DNA of 64,000 nt from Selaginella tamariscina (GCA_003024785.1 PUQB01000288.1:124001-188000), one strand, 5' to 3'. Shown: positions 1 through 16,148, counted from the first letter of the stretch. Made by a program: numbers and translations. The notes: a model not told the origin generated them from the letters alone.

Positions 1-2544
1 AAACCTCAATAGCCTCTTTTCCTCGTCCCAACTGGGATAACCTGGATACCATGGTCTCCCAAAGCTTAGAGCTTGGCACAAATCCCTTCTCATGCATCTC
101 ATCAAACAGCTTTCGTGCTTCATCAACATCACCAGACTTACACAGGCCAGCGATGGCTACCTCGTAAGTCACAATGTTTGGGGCCGGGTTTCTGCTGACT
201 CGCATTTGTTCTAGGAGCATCTTAGCCGAAGCCATTTCGCCTGCTTTAATAAAACCGTCAATCATGAAGTTGTATGTCCAGCTGTTGGGAACAATATGGT
301 GTTTACCCATCTCTTTGAAGAGACAGTAGGCCTCGTCAATCTCCTGACTGGTACAGAACCCGCGGATCATGACGTTGTAGGTCAAAGTGTCTGGTCTACA
401 GCTCTTGCAAATTTTCATGAAAAGCTTGCTGGCATCGTAAATCTTCCCTTGCTTGCAAAGTCGGTCGAGGAGAACATTACATGAAGCTGTACTTGGAACA
501 AGGCCCTTGTCAATAACCATTTGGAAGAGTGTTCCAGCATCCTCATGGTTGGTATTGACGCAGTGTGGAAAAAGGAGTAAGTCAAACCGCTCGTCATCTC
601 CTGAGAGCATGAAATTTTCGTGCGTCACCATCTCATAGAGCTTGAGTGCTTCGTCCATCCTCTTCATATCAACCAAAGTTTGAAGAGCCTGTAAACTGAA
701 AAAGATGAAAACACGTCTAAAAGGAGACACCGAGAATTTACAGACCTTGCTAAGTGTAGCTACTTTTGGGACGAAACCTTTCTCCAACATCACGTAAATG
801 AGATTGACGGCCTCTTTGATGTAGTTGTTACCGTGCAAACCTTCCACAAGAGTGTTGTATGTGACCTGCGAGGGAGCAACATCGGAGCTTGTCATCTTTT
901 GGAAGAGCTGCTGAGCTTCAGCTAACCGTTCAGCCTTACAAAGCCCGTCGATAAGTGTGTTGTATGTGTACAAATCGGGCTCGAATTCTGTCCTGCACAT
1001 ATGTAACGAGTTGAGAAAAAAAAAACCTAAGCATGAAACTCTTACCGGATAATCACTGCCGTGAACAGTTTCAGCGCCTCGTCCAACCTGCCTTCCTTAC
1101 ACAGCTTGTTCGTGAAAACGTTGAACGTGACACGGTTGGGAATGATCCCTTTCTCTAGCATCTCGCACATGAGCTTGTGAGCTTCGGCTCTTCCTCCATC
1201 CATCTTTGACAAGCCATGGATTATCACACTGTATGTCCGATCCTCCAATCCTATGCTCTTCCTGCACATGTCCCGGTATACATTTGAGGCCTCCAAAAGT
1301 TTGTCTGCCCTCTGAAGACCATCGAAGAGGTTACAGTACGCAGCCACTGTACATACGCAAGAACTGTCTGCCATGATTTCAAAGACCTGTTATCAAAAGC
1401 CGTGAGGACTTTTTCAAGTAAGTGAGCCATACAAGACCTGATAAGCCCGCTGGAGATGCCCAAACTTGCAAAGGTGGTCGATAAGAGCCGTGTACGTCAC
1501 AACAGTTGGAGCAATGCCAGCCTGCTTCGTCTCGTACAGCAAAGAAACCGCTTCGTCCATCTCCTTTGCCTTGCAAAGCCCCGCAATCATGGTGTTGTAG
1601 GAAACAACGTCCGGAGAAGATCCCCACCGTGTCATACTCCTAAAAAGGAGCCTGGCCTCCTTGATTCTACTCAATTTACACAACCCAGAGAGTAGAACGT
1701 TAAAGTTTACGCAGTCAGCTTTAATCCCCTTCTCTGGCATTTCTTGGAACACCTTCAAAGCTCTAGTAACGTTTCCATATTTGCACAAACCCGCAACAAT
1801 GCTGCCATAGGCATGAGGTGTAGGAGGAAAACCAAAATGCTCCATCTCCTCAAGAAAAGCAAAGGCTTTACCAAAGTTGGAGCCTTTGCAGTGGCCATCA
1901 ATAATGATGTTGTACGAGACTGAGTCAAGAGCAAAATGCCTGGCCATTACCTTAAGATGAGCTTCAGCTTCAGCAAGCTTGCCCGCTTTGCAGAGGCAGT
2001 TAATAAGATTATTGTAAACCACGGAGTTTGGTGTTAACCCCTTGCCCAGCATCTCATCCAACTGAGAACACGCACTTTGGTATTTGCCTGCCTTGCACAT
2101 TCCTCGTATGAGAATGCTGTGGGATTGAGCATTCGGTGAGAACCCCGCGTAACTCATCTCGTGCACAAAGGCCTGGGCTTGTGACAGCCAGTCTGCATCC
2201 ACCAACTTGCTTACGAGGCAGTTGTAAGCATGCACCGTCCGGATGCACGAATCCTGCTTCACAGACCAACGAAAAAAGGCAACCGCAGCATTCGGGTCGT
2301 CACATGTCTTCACCACCTCTTCCACAAGAGAGGGGCTTAGCGGCTGCCGCTTCAAAGCCACATCCAGCTGCGATTGCCAGCCCGGGTTTCCCAAGATTTT
2401 AAGCACCTGTGCAGCGTCCAGCAAGGTGTTTTGTTGATTCTTATCTCGGAAGAGACCAAGGATCTTGCAAACGTCCAAACTGTGTGTATCCATGGTGCAG
2501 AACGAGCGCAAGAGGAAGCGGCAAGTCGATGCGTTCCGCAACAT
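1..2544 (-). CDS. PPR (pentatricopeptide repeat) protein, 3' end beyond window
   Basis: The translated exons are almost entirely tandem 35-residue PPR units, with recurrent patterns such as YNxLIxGLCKAGK and VVTYTALIDHLCK. PPR proteins of this P class bind organelle RNA and act in its processing, stability or translation. The first exon starts at the ATG ending at 2544. Its N-terminus MLRNASTCRFLLRSFC is rich in Arg/Ser and lacks acidic residues, which fits a mitochondrial or plastid presequence (inference). Introns are short: 1387-1437 (51 nt, joining ..RAYQ to VFEIMADSS..), 993-1045 (53 nt), and another near 695-745. The reading frame is open through all exons seen. The stop codon lies left of position 1, so total length and any C-terminal E/DYW domain are unknown. 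Exact PPR orthologue cannot be assigned by eye. Confidence 0.93.
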
Positions 2545-2625
2545 TCTTCCATAAACCCTAATCTAATATATATATTGCAATTGCACTACTCTTTATTGCG
2601 AAACATATATAGTTACTCGGCCCAA

Positions 2626-3418
2626 TTATGCACCGAGTCCTATTATCCCTGGAAAACATATTATCACGATACTCACCGCAATGCTTCAAAACTAGGTAAA
2701 GTTACTCACCACAAGCCACCCTCGCACCTGCATTCCCAGTTTGCTTACTTAGTTCGTGACCACCTACATCAACAGCCAGTGACCTCTCAAGTAATCACCC
2801 AGCATTCAAATACCTTTGCCAAGATCATCCTCATCAGCATGCACAACTATTGCCCTGCCGAGAATGGAATGCGGACCCAAGAGCTTGATCTAGAACCAGA
2901 AGAGGTGAGACTGACGCAACGGATTCCGTTCTAAGTTCCATACCTGACCGTCCTCAATCGAGATGTCAATTTCCCCTGCAAAACAGTATACAAATCACCG
3001 AAGCTAAAAGAAAAAGAATTACCTCCGTCTCCAGCAGTTAAATTTCCGAGGTCACCGACATGCCTGATTTCATCACCTGGAGCTCCGTGCTCTTTGTTTG
3101 TGGGGTTGAAATGCGGACCTAAATCAAAACAGCAGAACTTAGAAAGCTCGGTTCCTTCGGGCCTGTGCAACTCACCAGTTGAATTGCATCCATTTGTTGT
3201 GTCACCGAGTGCATGGACATGAAAACCGTGCTTTCCTGGCTTTAAGCCCGTCACTTGGCCCGTGATCCTGGTGGGTGCACCTAATGCATGCATGAGACAG
3301 TCAGTAATGTAAAACAATTCCAACTCAAACAAGTACCTTCATCTTCCTGATTAAAATGGACGACTCCACCGACACCCTCGTTACCCAACAGCACAGCCAC
3401 CGCCTTCAATGGAGCCAT
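2626..3418 (-). CDS. CSD1: Cu/Zn superoxide dismutase, cytosolic type
   Basis: Converts superoxide to hydrogen peroxide and oxygen. Six short exons give a protein of about 152 residues, the usual size of plant cytosolic CSD. Exon 1 begins [18 protein letters not shown]. Later exons carry the copper ligands in GFHVHALGD, the metal-bridging and zinc region [18 protein letters not shown], the Cys of NGC, the electrostatic-loop segment [17 protein letters not shown], and the end ARVACGIIGLGA. Introns of about 45-55 nt (one begins with weak donor GTATTTG) separate the pieces. No plastid transit peptide precedes MAPLK; upstream is a TA-rich stretch (about 3451-3479) that may serve as core promoter. 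The start lies about 110 bp from the divergent TLDc gene, so the two probably share a promoter region. The symbol reflects family type, not proven orthology. Confidence 0.93.
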
Positions 3419-3530
3419 ACCGACGATCCAAGATTCTGCGGTTCGTTTGGATATATATATATATATTATATATATATAGTAACAATGCATGCAGGGCGCC
3501 ACGTTGTTGTCCTGTCGTTAGGGCAAAAAG

Positions 3531-4519
3531 ATGAAGAGTAATGGAAAACGCCGCCACGTGCTCCGTGCTTTGTTTCTGTCCATCGTCACTTGCAGCGCCA
3601 GCGCTAGAAAGAGCCCCACCCCACCCATACCTGAGGGGGAGTTCCACGACAAGGAGAACACAAAACAAGGTGACCTGGGGCCAGATGTGCTTCCTAACAT
3701 GGCAGAGTCCTCGTCACTGCTCTCACGAACCCTGCTCATGTTGCTTCATTCTGCCCTTCCGACCTTAGCTCGCGGTCATCAATGGCTCCTCCTATATAGG
3801 TAACGACTGCTTGCTCTCTACTTGACCTAATTGCATTTTCATTTTCAGCTCCAAGCGCGATGGAACGTCACTGCTTACGCTCTATCGCAGCAGCTCCACT
3901 GCCAGTGGCCATTGCGTCTTGGTATGCTTTGAGTTTCTTTCTTTGCTTTTTCACGTGTATCCTTCAGGTTGTTAGAGACAGTCAAGGAGCCGTGTTTGGA
4001 GCTCTTGTTACTGCCCCATTGAGACCGAGCACCATCAAGAAGTATCAGGTAGAACCTGGTTAATCTGACAGTCTTTGTGACATTCATGTTCTCAGGGAGA
4101 CTTCCATACGTTTGTCTTCACAACTGTATCCGGTACTCCACGTGTGTTCCGCTCTACGGGTACGTGCTTTTCAGCTAAGTGGTTATCTAACAGATGCTGT
4201 GGCAGGTGCAAATCGCTATTATGTTTTCTGCACACACGAGGCTTTAGCATTGGGAGGTGGTGGACACTTCGCACTTTACTTGGATGCTGATCTGTAAGTA
4301 TCTTTAATACCCTAGTTTGTTCCTAAATAGCTACTTGTGAAGGCAAAATGGATCAAGTGGGGAGTCAGAAACCTTCGGTAATACATGCCTGGCAAATAAG
4401 GAAGACTTCAGATTGAAGGATATTGAGGTAATATAAAATGATTTGCACATTTGATTCCACCCTGTTTGCAGCTTTGGGGGTTTGGAGCAGAGACGGCAAC
4501 TGCACCTACTCTCTACTGA
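3531..4519 (+). CDS. TLDc-domain protein (OXR1/TLDC family)
   Basis: Seven small exons encode a TLDc domain, a fold found in oxidation-resistance (OXR1) and related eukaryotic proteins and linked to oxidative-stress protection and V-ATPase binding. Recognisable pieces in order: [108 protein letters not shown], and the final LWGFGAE. Introns are 44-50 nt. I chose the ATG at 3531 because it is in frame with the TLDc exons; a later in-frame ATG at 3699 is possible. The N-terminal 60 residues are basic/Ser-Pro rich and not conserved to my eye. The stop (4517-4519) lies inside the tail of the convergent AspRS gene. Confidence 0.88.
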
Positions 4520-7072
4520 CGATTTCCAAACGGAGTTCCTCCAGTTGTGAGGGGGTGACTATAGAAGGAGTCTTCGTGAGGGAGCATTGTGCTGTAGTAG
4601 TCTTTGGAAAAGCTATGACATCCTTTATTGATTTTTCTCCTGCAAGCAACATAACCAAGCGGTCCAGACCATATGCTATTCCTCCTGTATGTGACAACAA
4701 ACAAAATAATAAGCAAGCAGCACTCTTGTCGAGTGTGTCCTACCGTGAGGAGGAGCTCCAAGTTCCAATGCCTCCAAAAGATACCCGAACTTATCTTTAG
4801 CCTGGCCATCACTTCCAAATTCATCAAATTATTATTTATGTCATCAATTCCTACTACCTCTTGGCTGTTCAAACCGGATGCCTCAAACACCTTCTCCTGC
4901 ACGTTGCGACTGTGAATCCTCAGGCTTCCACCGCCAATCTACAAGAGAGATGCATGAGAACATTTTGCCCTTGCCTCACTGACTATATATACTAACTTCA
5001 ACACCGTTGTAGACCATATCATAAGCAAGTGCACGAGCAGACTTTAAATTTGCCATGTCCTCTGGGTTCGGTGCCGTGAAGGGATGGTGGAGAGGCTATA
5101 CATAAGAAATGCACACAGCTCAGGGGAAAGAAATGCGGCTCTCTTACCTCAAGCCTTCTTTGGCCCTCATTCCACTCGAACATTGGAAAATCTGTGATCC
5201 ACAAAATCTCATGAAGCTTCTGCAAGACAAGAGTCCACTCAAGCCATAAAAAGGGACAGGAAAAGCATGTTACCTCGTCAATGAGGCCTGTGCTCTCAGC
5301 AATGAATGTTCGCAAATGCCCAAGTGTTCTCTCCACAACAGAGGAAGGTCCGTTGGCAAAGATGATGATGTCCCCGGGATTTGCGGCACACTTTCTCAGC
5401 AACTGTGCTCGTGTCTCTGGCATACTCATGGCTGACTTCAAAGCTGCACTACCTTCAACCTCTCCTGTACAAACGAATGTACCATACCACAAGAAACAAC
5501 AACTCTTCAAACTTACCCCCATCTGCCACTCGGACAAAAGGCAGGCCTTTAGCACCGCATTTGACTGCCTCCTGATATATATCTCCTTTCTTCAGACGGG
5601 AAGTACTAATCCACTTGGTTGGGCTTGACACAGTGATTGACTTGACAGCTTCCTTAGCCTTGACTGCATTTGCAAAGGGCAAAAAGCTCGAGTTCTCAAA
5701 GATGTCGGACACCTAAGAAGAAGCTCCGCGTGCTTAATACAAGTTCAGTAGGATGATAACACTTACGTCAACAATGTGCATACAAAACCGAGTATCCGGC
5801 TTGTCAGAGCCATACTTGGTCATGGCTTCTGCATAGGTGAGCCTCGGAAATGGATTTGGAAGTTGCACACCTTTTATTTCCTGAAATACCTGCAGACCGA
5901 GGACTTATCAGACGGACTTATCCAGTACGTCTCACTCAGGCTTGTTCGTACAAGCCGAATCAGATCTTCGTTGAGCCTGAGCATATCGTCCAGCGGGGTG
6001 AAGGCAAGTTCCATGTCAAGCTGAGTGAATTCAGGTTGCCGGTCAGCTCTAAGATCCTCATCTCTGAAACATCTGGTGTGAAACCGTGTCAGGGTGGCAC
6101 CTTACTATCCAGATGACACATACTACCTGGCAAATTGAAAATATCTGTCAAATCCAGATACCATAAGCATCTGCTTGAAAAGTTGGGGACTCTGAGGAAG
6201 GGCGTAGAATCCACCTGGCTACGTTCAAGGAGAGGGTCAAACATATTATGGTTAGTGTTCAAAAGATTCTTGAAATTTTGACCACCTGCACACGTGCTGG
6301 CACTAGATAGTCGCGTGCTCCTTCAGGAGTAGACCTTGAAAGTATGGGCGTCTCCACCTACATTACAATAATCATATGCAAGCTTAACAATAATGAATGG
6401 CTTACCGACCTCCACAAAATCGTGAACTTCTTCCAAAAACCGTCTCATGAGCTTGACAACTTTATGCCTAAGCCTGATATTGGCATTCAATTGGGGACGC
6501 CGCAAGTCCAAGTGGCGGTACCTGTCATTCTTCTTTGAAGCATTCTGGGATGTACGAAGTATACTCACCTCAGTCGCACTTCTTCAGTGATAAAATTCGT
6601 GGTGCCGTCTGAGGGCGTTACCAAGAAGGGCAGTCCCGCCGTCACAGGGTTGAGGACTTGAATATTGTCTGCTGCCAGCTGAGGAGAAGTTTCTATCCTA
6701 ACAAGCAGCTTAACAGAGCAATAGAGACATACCTCGATGCTTCCCGTTTTCAGGTTGGTGTTGATTTGCCCCTGCGGTCTGGAGCGGACCAATCCTTCCA
6801 CTGCAACTACATGCTCAATTCTTAACCGCTCTGCTGCCGCATGCGCTTGAGGACTGCTCTCTGGTGATGTTGCAACCTACACAGGTTCACTCATTGGCAG
6901 CACCACTTGCGTTGCTTGTTACCTGCACCACTCCGGTGTGATCCCGGACATTGATGAATGCGACGGCACCATGGTCGCGACGGAGTGCAACCCAGCCACA
7001 GACACGCACCCTTTGCCCAAGCTCCAATTCGCCTAAATTCCCACAATAGTGTGTCCGCCTTGCCAGTGACCA
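4506..7072 (-). CDS. aspartyl-tRNA synthetase, bacterial/organellar type
   Basis: Charges tRNA with aspartate in plastid and/or mitochondrion. About 14 exons with introns near 50 nt. Order: anticodon-binding OB-fold start [15 protein letters not shown] and [29 protein letters not shown]; class II motif 1 region [48 protein letters not shown] and [19 protein letters not shown] (motif 2); the bacterial-type insertion (GAD) region [11 protein letters not shown] to [29 protein letters not shown]; and motif 3 [17 protein letters not shown]. The C-terminus ends ..[12 protein letters not shown] at 4506-4508. The exon coding RTHYC opens at a good acceptor (GATGACAG, 7073-7080). The upstream exon that should carry the transit peptide was not resolved; only about 150 bp remain before the NAC stop. 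The last coding bases overlap the TLDc gene by 14 bp. Confidence 0.92.
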
Positions 7073-7221
7073 CTGTCATCATTAGCGGCTGGTCGACAAT
7101 GGCCAGCAAGGAGAGGCTGACGATGAGTAAACATAATAGCAAGGTAGGTCTGTCTATTGGATTGAATTGAATTAAATAAAATAGAAGAGACATAATAATA
7201 ATTAATCTTTATATGATAAAG

Positions 7222-8784
7222 TTATAACAAGACAACGGCGTGCATGTAGCTCGCCAATTTTGACATAGCAGGCCAAAGCAGAATCCAGAAGAGTGCAGAC
7301 AACGACCCTACTAGGAAAACAAATAAGAGATTACCACTAAAGTGTTGCTGCTTGTCCCGCTTCTTCACAAGAGGCCTTTCATACGTCACTGTGACATGCA
7401 CGTTTAAGAGCTTTTGCCGCTCCGGATATTCAGCTGCGGAAGCCGGAAGGACATGTACCGAGCCCCCTAACATACTCAAGAACCTCTTCACTGGCCCGCC
7501 TCCCCCTCCTTTTCAAGCACTGGTCCTGACAGCTCTCTCGCATCGCCTGCAGCAGGAGCGCTCGTCATATCATTCTCCATAATGTACACGCTGTGCCCGT
7601 CCTGAACAAGCGCATCCATCCAGTTCAACTGTCACAAAGCTCTTGTCAGTACCAGGCCAGCTCCAAATGGTCCCACTCACCTTGTTTTCGCTAGGTACGA
7701 CTGCGGTGTTAGCAACTGGCGAGGATGTCAGTGCCGTTGGGTTCATAAGGTCGTCGAGCTCGATGAAATCACCAGATAACACATCCGTAATGTCACCCGC
7801 GCCAGGAACTTGGATCATGACCCCACTACTCTGAGGCTCAACACAGTGCTGAATCTGCTCCAACAGGTCGGCATCCGTATCGAAAAAGCCTGCTCCTGTT
7901 TTATCCTCAGCGAACGGCAACATCTGCAGAAGGCATTACAGTCAAAATCCTCACCCTTCGCTGATTCGTACCTGTGACTCCTCTGTAGGTTCCTCCAGTA
8001 ACATCATGAGGAAGGCATCGAGTGGATCATCTCCTACTTGTACAGTTGGTGGTTCCTCCACAAGCACGGGAAGCCTGTTCTCGGGAGAGCAGATTTGACC
8101 ACCATCGGGCTCAGTTGCCTCCTTCTCGTCCGGCACAACTATAGCCGAGTATGTGAAGTCTTCGTCTAAATAGCTTGGAATGGCTTCTTCCTCATTCTTC
8201 GGGGTGGATTTCCTAAATACGCGGCAGAGAACAAAGGTATCCTGCAAGGGAGATGATTGGAAAAGCAAGCTGGCCAATGGAAGGCTTACCTGGAAATGCT
8301 GGCCGTCTCCTTCATCTAATCTGTACTCGTGCATTATCCAGTCGGTCCGCTGGCCGTGGGGTGCTCTGCCCTTGTAAAAAACCAAGGTCTTCTTCATGCC
8401 AATTCCTCGCGATCCGACTCGCACAACACGGTCCTTTCCTGTGGCCTTCCAGTAGCCAGCTTCCGTAGCCCTGTTAGTTCGCGAGCCATTCGGATACTTT
8501 TTATCTCGCGGACTGAAGAAATACCACTCCACATCGTTCCCAAGGGACGACTTGTCTGCCAATGGCACGGTCAATGCACAGTGAGAAATCGATCAGCTGG
8601 ACTTACCAGGCAGATCCCAAGGCTCGCACTTGTACAGATCCACCTCCGCAATTATTCCGGATTGGATATGGCGACCGGAGACTTTCCTCGTCAAGTAGAA
8701 ACCCACCAACTCCTGATCCGTGGGACGAAATCGAAACCCTGGTGGCCATCTAGGCGGCGGCAGCGACGATGAAGAAGCAACCAT
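7222..8784 (-). CDS. membrane-tethered NAC transcription factor (NTL type)
   Basis: N-terminal NAC DNA-binding domain: [85 protein letters not shown] and WIMHEYRL, then FVLCRVFRK. The middle is acidic (many D/E), as expected of an activation region. The C-terminal exon has a motif like other NTLs ([17 protein letters not shown]). It ends with a basic stretch (KKRDKQQH), one hydrophobic helix (about 20 residues, [19 protein letters not shown]) and a short tail. Family knowledge: such NACs are held on ER or plasma membrane and released by proteolysis under stress. Start is the ATG ending at 8784, followed by a 50-nt intron after DLPG. It is tandem with the oligopeptidase gene, whose stop is 113 bp upstream. 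Confidence 0.9.
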
Positions 8785-8897
8785 GAAGTCTGATTGACGA
8801 TTGATTGATTCACAGCAGGACCCTCCTGCGCAATCACATACGCGGCTTGGCTTGCAACCCTAAACCCGTAGCCCTTATTATCAAAATAAATGCTCAA

Positions 8898-11800
8898 TTA
8901 ACATGAGAGTCTGCTTCTTACAAAGGCACTCAGCGAAGGTTCGCGGCCAAGAAAGCTGTGCACAATATCGCTTGCATCCTTGGTTGCTCCGGGAGTCAAC
9001 ACCTGTCACACCAAAACCCAAAGAATGAATCCACCCATCCGTCCTAAGTTTTCACAGGCCAAACCTTGTCGCGGAACTCCCTGCCAGCCGCTAAATTCCC
9101 TACGTCTTCCTGTGAATCCCGTCTCGAACATGTCCTCGGACAACACCTGCAATGTACATATATACATATAATGAATGCACTGTGTATCTTAGCTTGCACC
9201 TACTTGGTTCCACAAGTAGCTGTAGTACGTGCCATCGTAGCCGCCCATCAAATGACTGAAAGATGCGCTCAGATCCGTCCCGTCGAGCATAGAAATCCCT
9301 TCCATCACCTGGAAACCAGTGACATCTGTAGTCATGACATATTCAACCCAGTTCCTTACCTGAAAGTGCAGCTGCTCGAGAATGGCAATGCTGTCGAACT
9401 GGTCGCTCGAGTGTATGATCAAGTCGAAGAGAGCTGGCGCCAGCAATCGTTAACTCCAGATCTTAGCCACTCACTCTTACCTAGCAATATTTGTCTCTTC
9501 GTCAAAAGCCCAGCGTGAGACTTTTTCCTCCGCACCACCATTTCTAGCACGCGACCTGGAACCGCTTCTCGATTATCCTGCAATACTCTATTAATAATTA
9601 TATTCTTCATAACCCTGATGACACCTTGTAAGAGCGACTCATCTGCTTCAGCGTGGTTTTGTAAGAGCACCTGCACATGCAACACGCTAAAACTATTATC
9701 GAACATGATACCACGTACCATTTCTCGAGCATCTTGCTGGGAGCTTCCACGAAATCATCCTCAACTCGTAAACCCGAAAATCTGGCATACGACGGACAGC
9801 TGCAAAGGTGATGCATCTGCAAGCCACAGTGCTTCAGTAAATGCACGGCAACATGACCTGCGCTCCTTACTTACCACATGCCCAAATTCATGAAAGAACG
9901 TCTCCACTTCTGAGAAGCTCAGAAGAGTGCTACTTGCCTTGGCGAATTTCGCAAGCATAGCCGCAACTGGAAGCTAGACAGTAAAACCGTGATCATTCCT
10001 CAGTTCCAAACTTCGATACATCACTCTTACCCTGTTATCTAGCGTACAGGCGGGTTGCAGGGGCAGACGCAAGCATGAGAGTACTTTCCGTTTCTATGAC
10101 AAAGTTAGCTTCCAGCACAACCTAGTGAAGCAAATAGCACATTACCTGTGATAGATGTCAAGGTAAAAGTATCCCAGTCGCTTCTTACTCTCCGCATCGT
10201 TAACAGCAAACAATCTTACTTGTGGATGCCACGCATCAAAGTTCTCCTTCTCTTCAAATATAAGTCCTGAACATATGAATGAATAGCCGTCAGAGCGTAA
10301 CAGAGCGGGAGGTTCTACCTACCGAGCAGCTCCTGATAGATTCCAAGCACGCCATTGGTTACGACTTCCACAGGAAAGTACTCTTTGAATATCTCAGTAC
10401 TTGCATGATAATCAAGCTCCTCGGCTCTGTGCATATAATACAGAAGATCCTCCATTCCAAACTCTCCTTCACCTTCCTCGGCTCTCTGCAAGCTTAACTT
10501 ACATCGGACTATCGCCCAAAAGAAAAAGAAAAACTAAAGAGGTTACCTTTAAGGCTCGAAGCCTGTTGAGTTCCTCTGCTGCGATCGATGACATCTTTGC
10601 TGATAGACTCAGAAGAAAATTCTTCACCTATACAGAGGAGAAAAGTCAAGACATGGAGCACACATATCCTTGCTTAGTACATTCGAAAAGCTCCTCGCCA
10701 TGCGGATGGAGGTAACATACTCCACATGATTGGGGTACCTAGCAAACGTGCAAGTCTATGCCGTAACATCACCTGCCCAAAATGCGGTGTTATTAACGGA
10801 AACTTTAGAAGACAGGGAAATGCTATGTACCACACTGTGGAGAATTGGCACATTTTCGGCCATGCAACGCCTATCATATGCAGTCGCTAAAGCTTTCCGC
10901 GTGGTTCCTACCTAGAAGTGCAATCACGTTAGTATACAGGCCAAGCCGTAGGGGAAAAAAAAAAAATACTTCGGCACCTATACCTTGCAATTCTGCATGA
11001 CAGGAAAGTAATGACGGGCATCTAAGGGCACCTTCAGCTTTCCATGTTTGCCTTTCTCAAGGTTCTATAGCAGCACAGTCAAAGAAAAAATCAAATAAAA
11101 GCGGAGAAAGGAAACCTTAATAGCAGTTGTTGGCAACCCTGCAAGCTCTTCCTCGCTGAACAGGAGGAATCCATTCTGTTGAGCTAAGTTTCTCTGGAAA
11201 GTGACGCAAAGCTCCCCAATAGCTTTCTTGATCCGTTCAACCTCTGATCTTCCCTGCGCATTCAGATGCAATCCCAGCCTTTCGTAGCCCTGACCTACAA
11301 TGATACTCACAGATGAGAAGGGACGACGGACGGGAGAGCATTACCAGGTGGTTGAGAAACCGCTGTTTTTCAGGTCGCAGTTCTTCCTGCTTGTTGGCGT
11401 AAGCTTTAACAACCCGGTACACGTCTTCCCGGAGCCTGGCTTTGACACTAATGGATTAGATTTTGAATATAGGATTTGAGGAGGGAGAACCTGCATTTGG
11501 CATTATAAGTCTCAAACATCTTCTCCGCTCTGATACTCGCGTCACGAACGTCTTTGGAGGTAGCTACTAGGCTGGGGAAGACGCAAGACTGGACGCTCAT
11601 GAATTCCTCGGCCTCAAGTCTAGCCAAAGGCTCAATGACCGACTCATATGTAACCTGTTCTACTCCCAATCAATTAGAAAAAGACGAATGACCAATTACC
11701 TTGTCTAGTGGTACAGCAGCAACGGAGTCATGAACACGGATGGAGTTAGCAATGACTTGGTCGACAAGCCTAAAGATGTCCGAAGGGCTGAGGATTGGCC

Positions 11801-11995
11801 TGAACTTGATGTCCTTGCAAACATCTGGAAGGTAGGGCTGGTTGTAAAAACAGTGGACCAACGGGGAGTCGCATCCATACCTCGATCCTTGCCTCGCAGG
11901 AGGGTAAGCACCAACTTGGCTGCAACAAGCGTGCCCAGAGCCGCACCTGCGGCTATAGCCACCTTCTTCTGTCTACTCTGCTGCTTGCCGCCCAT
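8898..11995 (-). CDS. thimet-type oligopeptidase, M3A metallopeptidase
   Basis: Zinc metallopeptidase that degrades short peptides such as cleaved presequences. The HExxH signature is visible as FFHEFGHVV (near 9895), followed after an intron by YARFSGLRVEDDFVEAPSKMLE. Near the C-terminus is SHLMGGYDGTYYSYLW, another M3A hallmark, then LTPGATKDASDIVHSFLGREPS. The N-terminus (MGGKQQSRQKK, then about 20 hydrophobic residues AIAAGAALGTLVAAKLVLTLL) suggests a signal-anchor or organelle-targeting helix, as in the plant thimet peptidases that carry an N-terminal helix. An in-frame ATG at 12067 would add 24 residues; I prefer 11995. Many exons, introns 45-60 nt. It is divergent from the FtsH11-like gene 134 bp away. 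Confidence 0.9.
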
Positions 11996-12128
11996 CTCTG
12001 CGGTTCGAGTCACATCAGTGATTAGGGTTTGACGGCATTGACGATAATGATAAGATGCGAATGGCAAAGCGAGGTTGATGAATGGACTCCTTTAGGGTTA
12101 ACGAGTATGTACGAGTGAGGTTTTGACC

Positions 12129-15349
<3,221 letters not shown>

Positions 15350-15456
15350 ATATTATTAGATGTGTTAAATAAAACCGTGCGGTTCGAATCCTGTGCACGT
15401 AGTTTTGTGCTTAATTTTGCTATTTCATGGTACTCGAGCCCTAAACAAAGAGGGCA

Positions 15457-16148
15457 ATGTCCGGTGGCATCGCTAGGGGTCGCTTGTCGGAGGAGCGCAA
15501 AGCATGGCGCAAAAATCATCCCCATGTAAGCTTGCATTTCCGCTCCTCGTTCTATACCAATTCGTGTTGTGCTGCGTGGCTTAGGGTTTTGTTGCGAGGC
15601 CTGACACTCAGCCAGATGGATCTGTCAACCTCATGATATGGCAGTGCACGCTCCCGGGCAAGGCTGGTGTAAGTGATGACTGGATTTTTGCGCACGGGGT
15701 TAACTCGTTGGGTATGTTTGCAGACTGATTGGGAGGGCGGATACTTCCCTCTTGCGATTCATTTTAGTGAGGATTATCCAAGTAAGCCGCCCAAGTGCAA
15801 GTTTCCTGCGGGCTTCTTCCATCCCAATGTGTACCCCTCGGGAACAGTCTGCCTTTCCATTCTGAACGAAGACTCGGTAAGTGAATTATATTATGTATAT
15901 GGTTCGTTAAGCAAGCTTTACAGGGCTGGCGACCAGCAATCACGGTGAAGCAGATTCTGGTGGGCATTCAGGAACTGCTGGACGCCCCTAACCCCGCAGA
16001 TCCCGCTCAGACGGACGCTTACCAGATGTTCATCCAGGTAACGTATAATTAAGGACTTAGGTTTTGAGTGAGCTGTTGTCCACAGGATCGGGAGGAGTAC
16101 AAGAGACGGGTTCGGCAGCAGGCCAAACTGTATCCCCCGCCAGTCTAA
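15457..16148 (+). CDS. SCE1: SUMO-conjugating enzyme E2 (SCE1/UBC9)
   Basis: Transfers SUMO from the E1 to substrates. Five exons: [77 protein letters not shown] with the catalytic Cys in [26 protein letters not shown]; and [16 protein letters not shown]. The product is about 160 residues, the usual UBC9 length. The characteristic SCE1 features (basic N-terminal helix, long loop [20 protein letters not shown]) are all present. The frame is intact, and the four introns are about 50 nt. Confidence 0.95.

Noticed and set aside
2374-2934. 186-codon plus-strand ORF
   Set aside because: Lies antisense to the PPR start and the last SOD exons and introns. Low-complexity, no domain; shadow of real genes.
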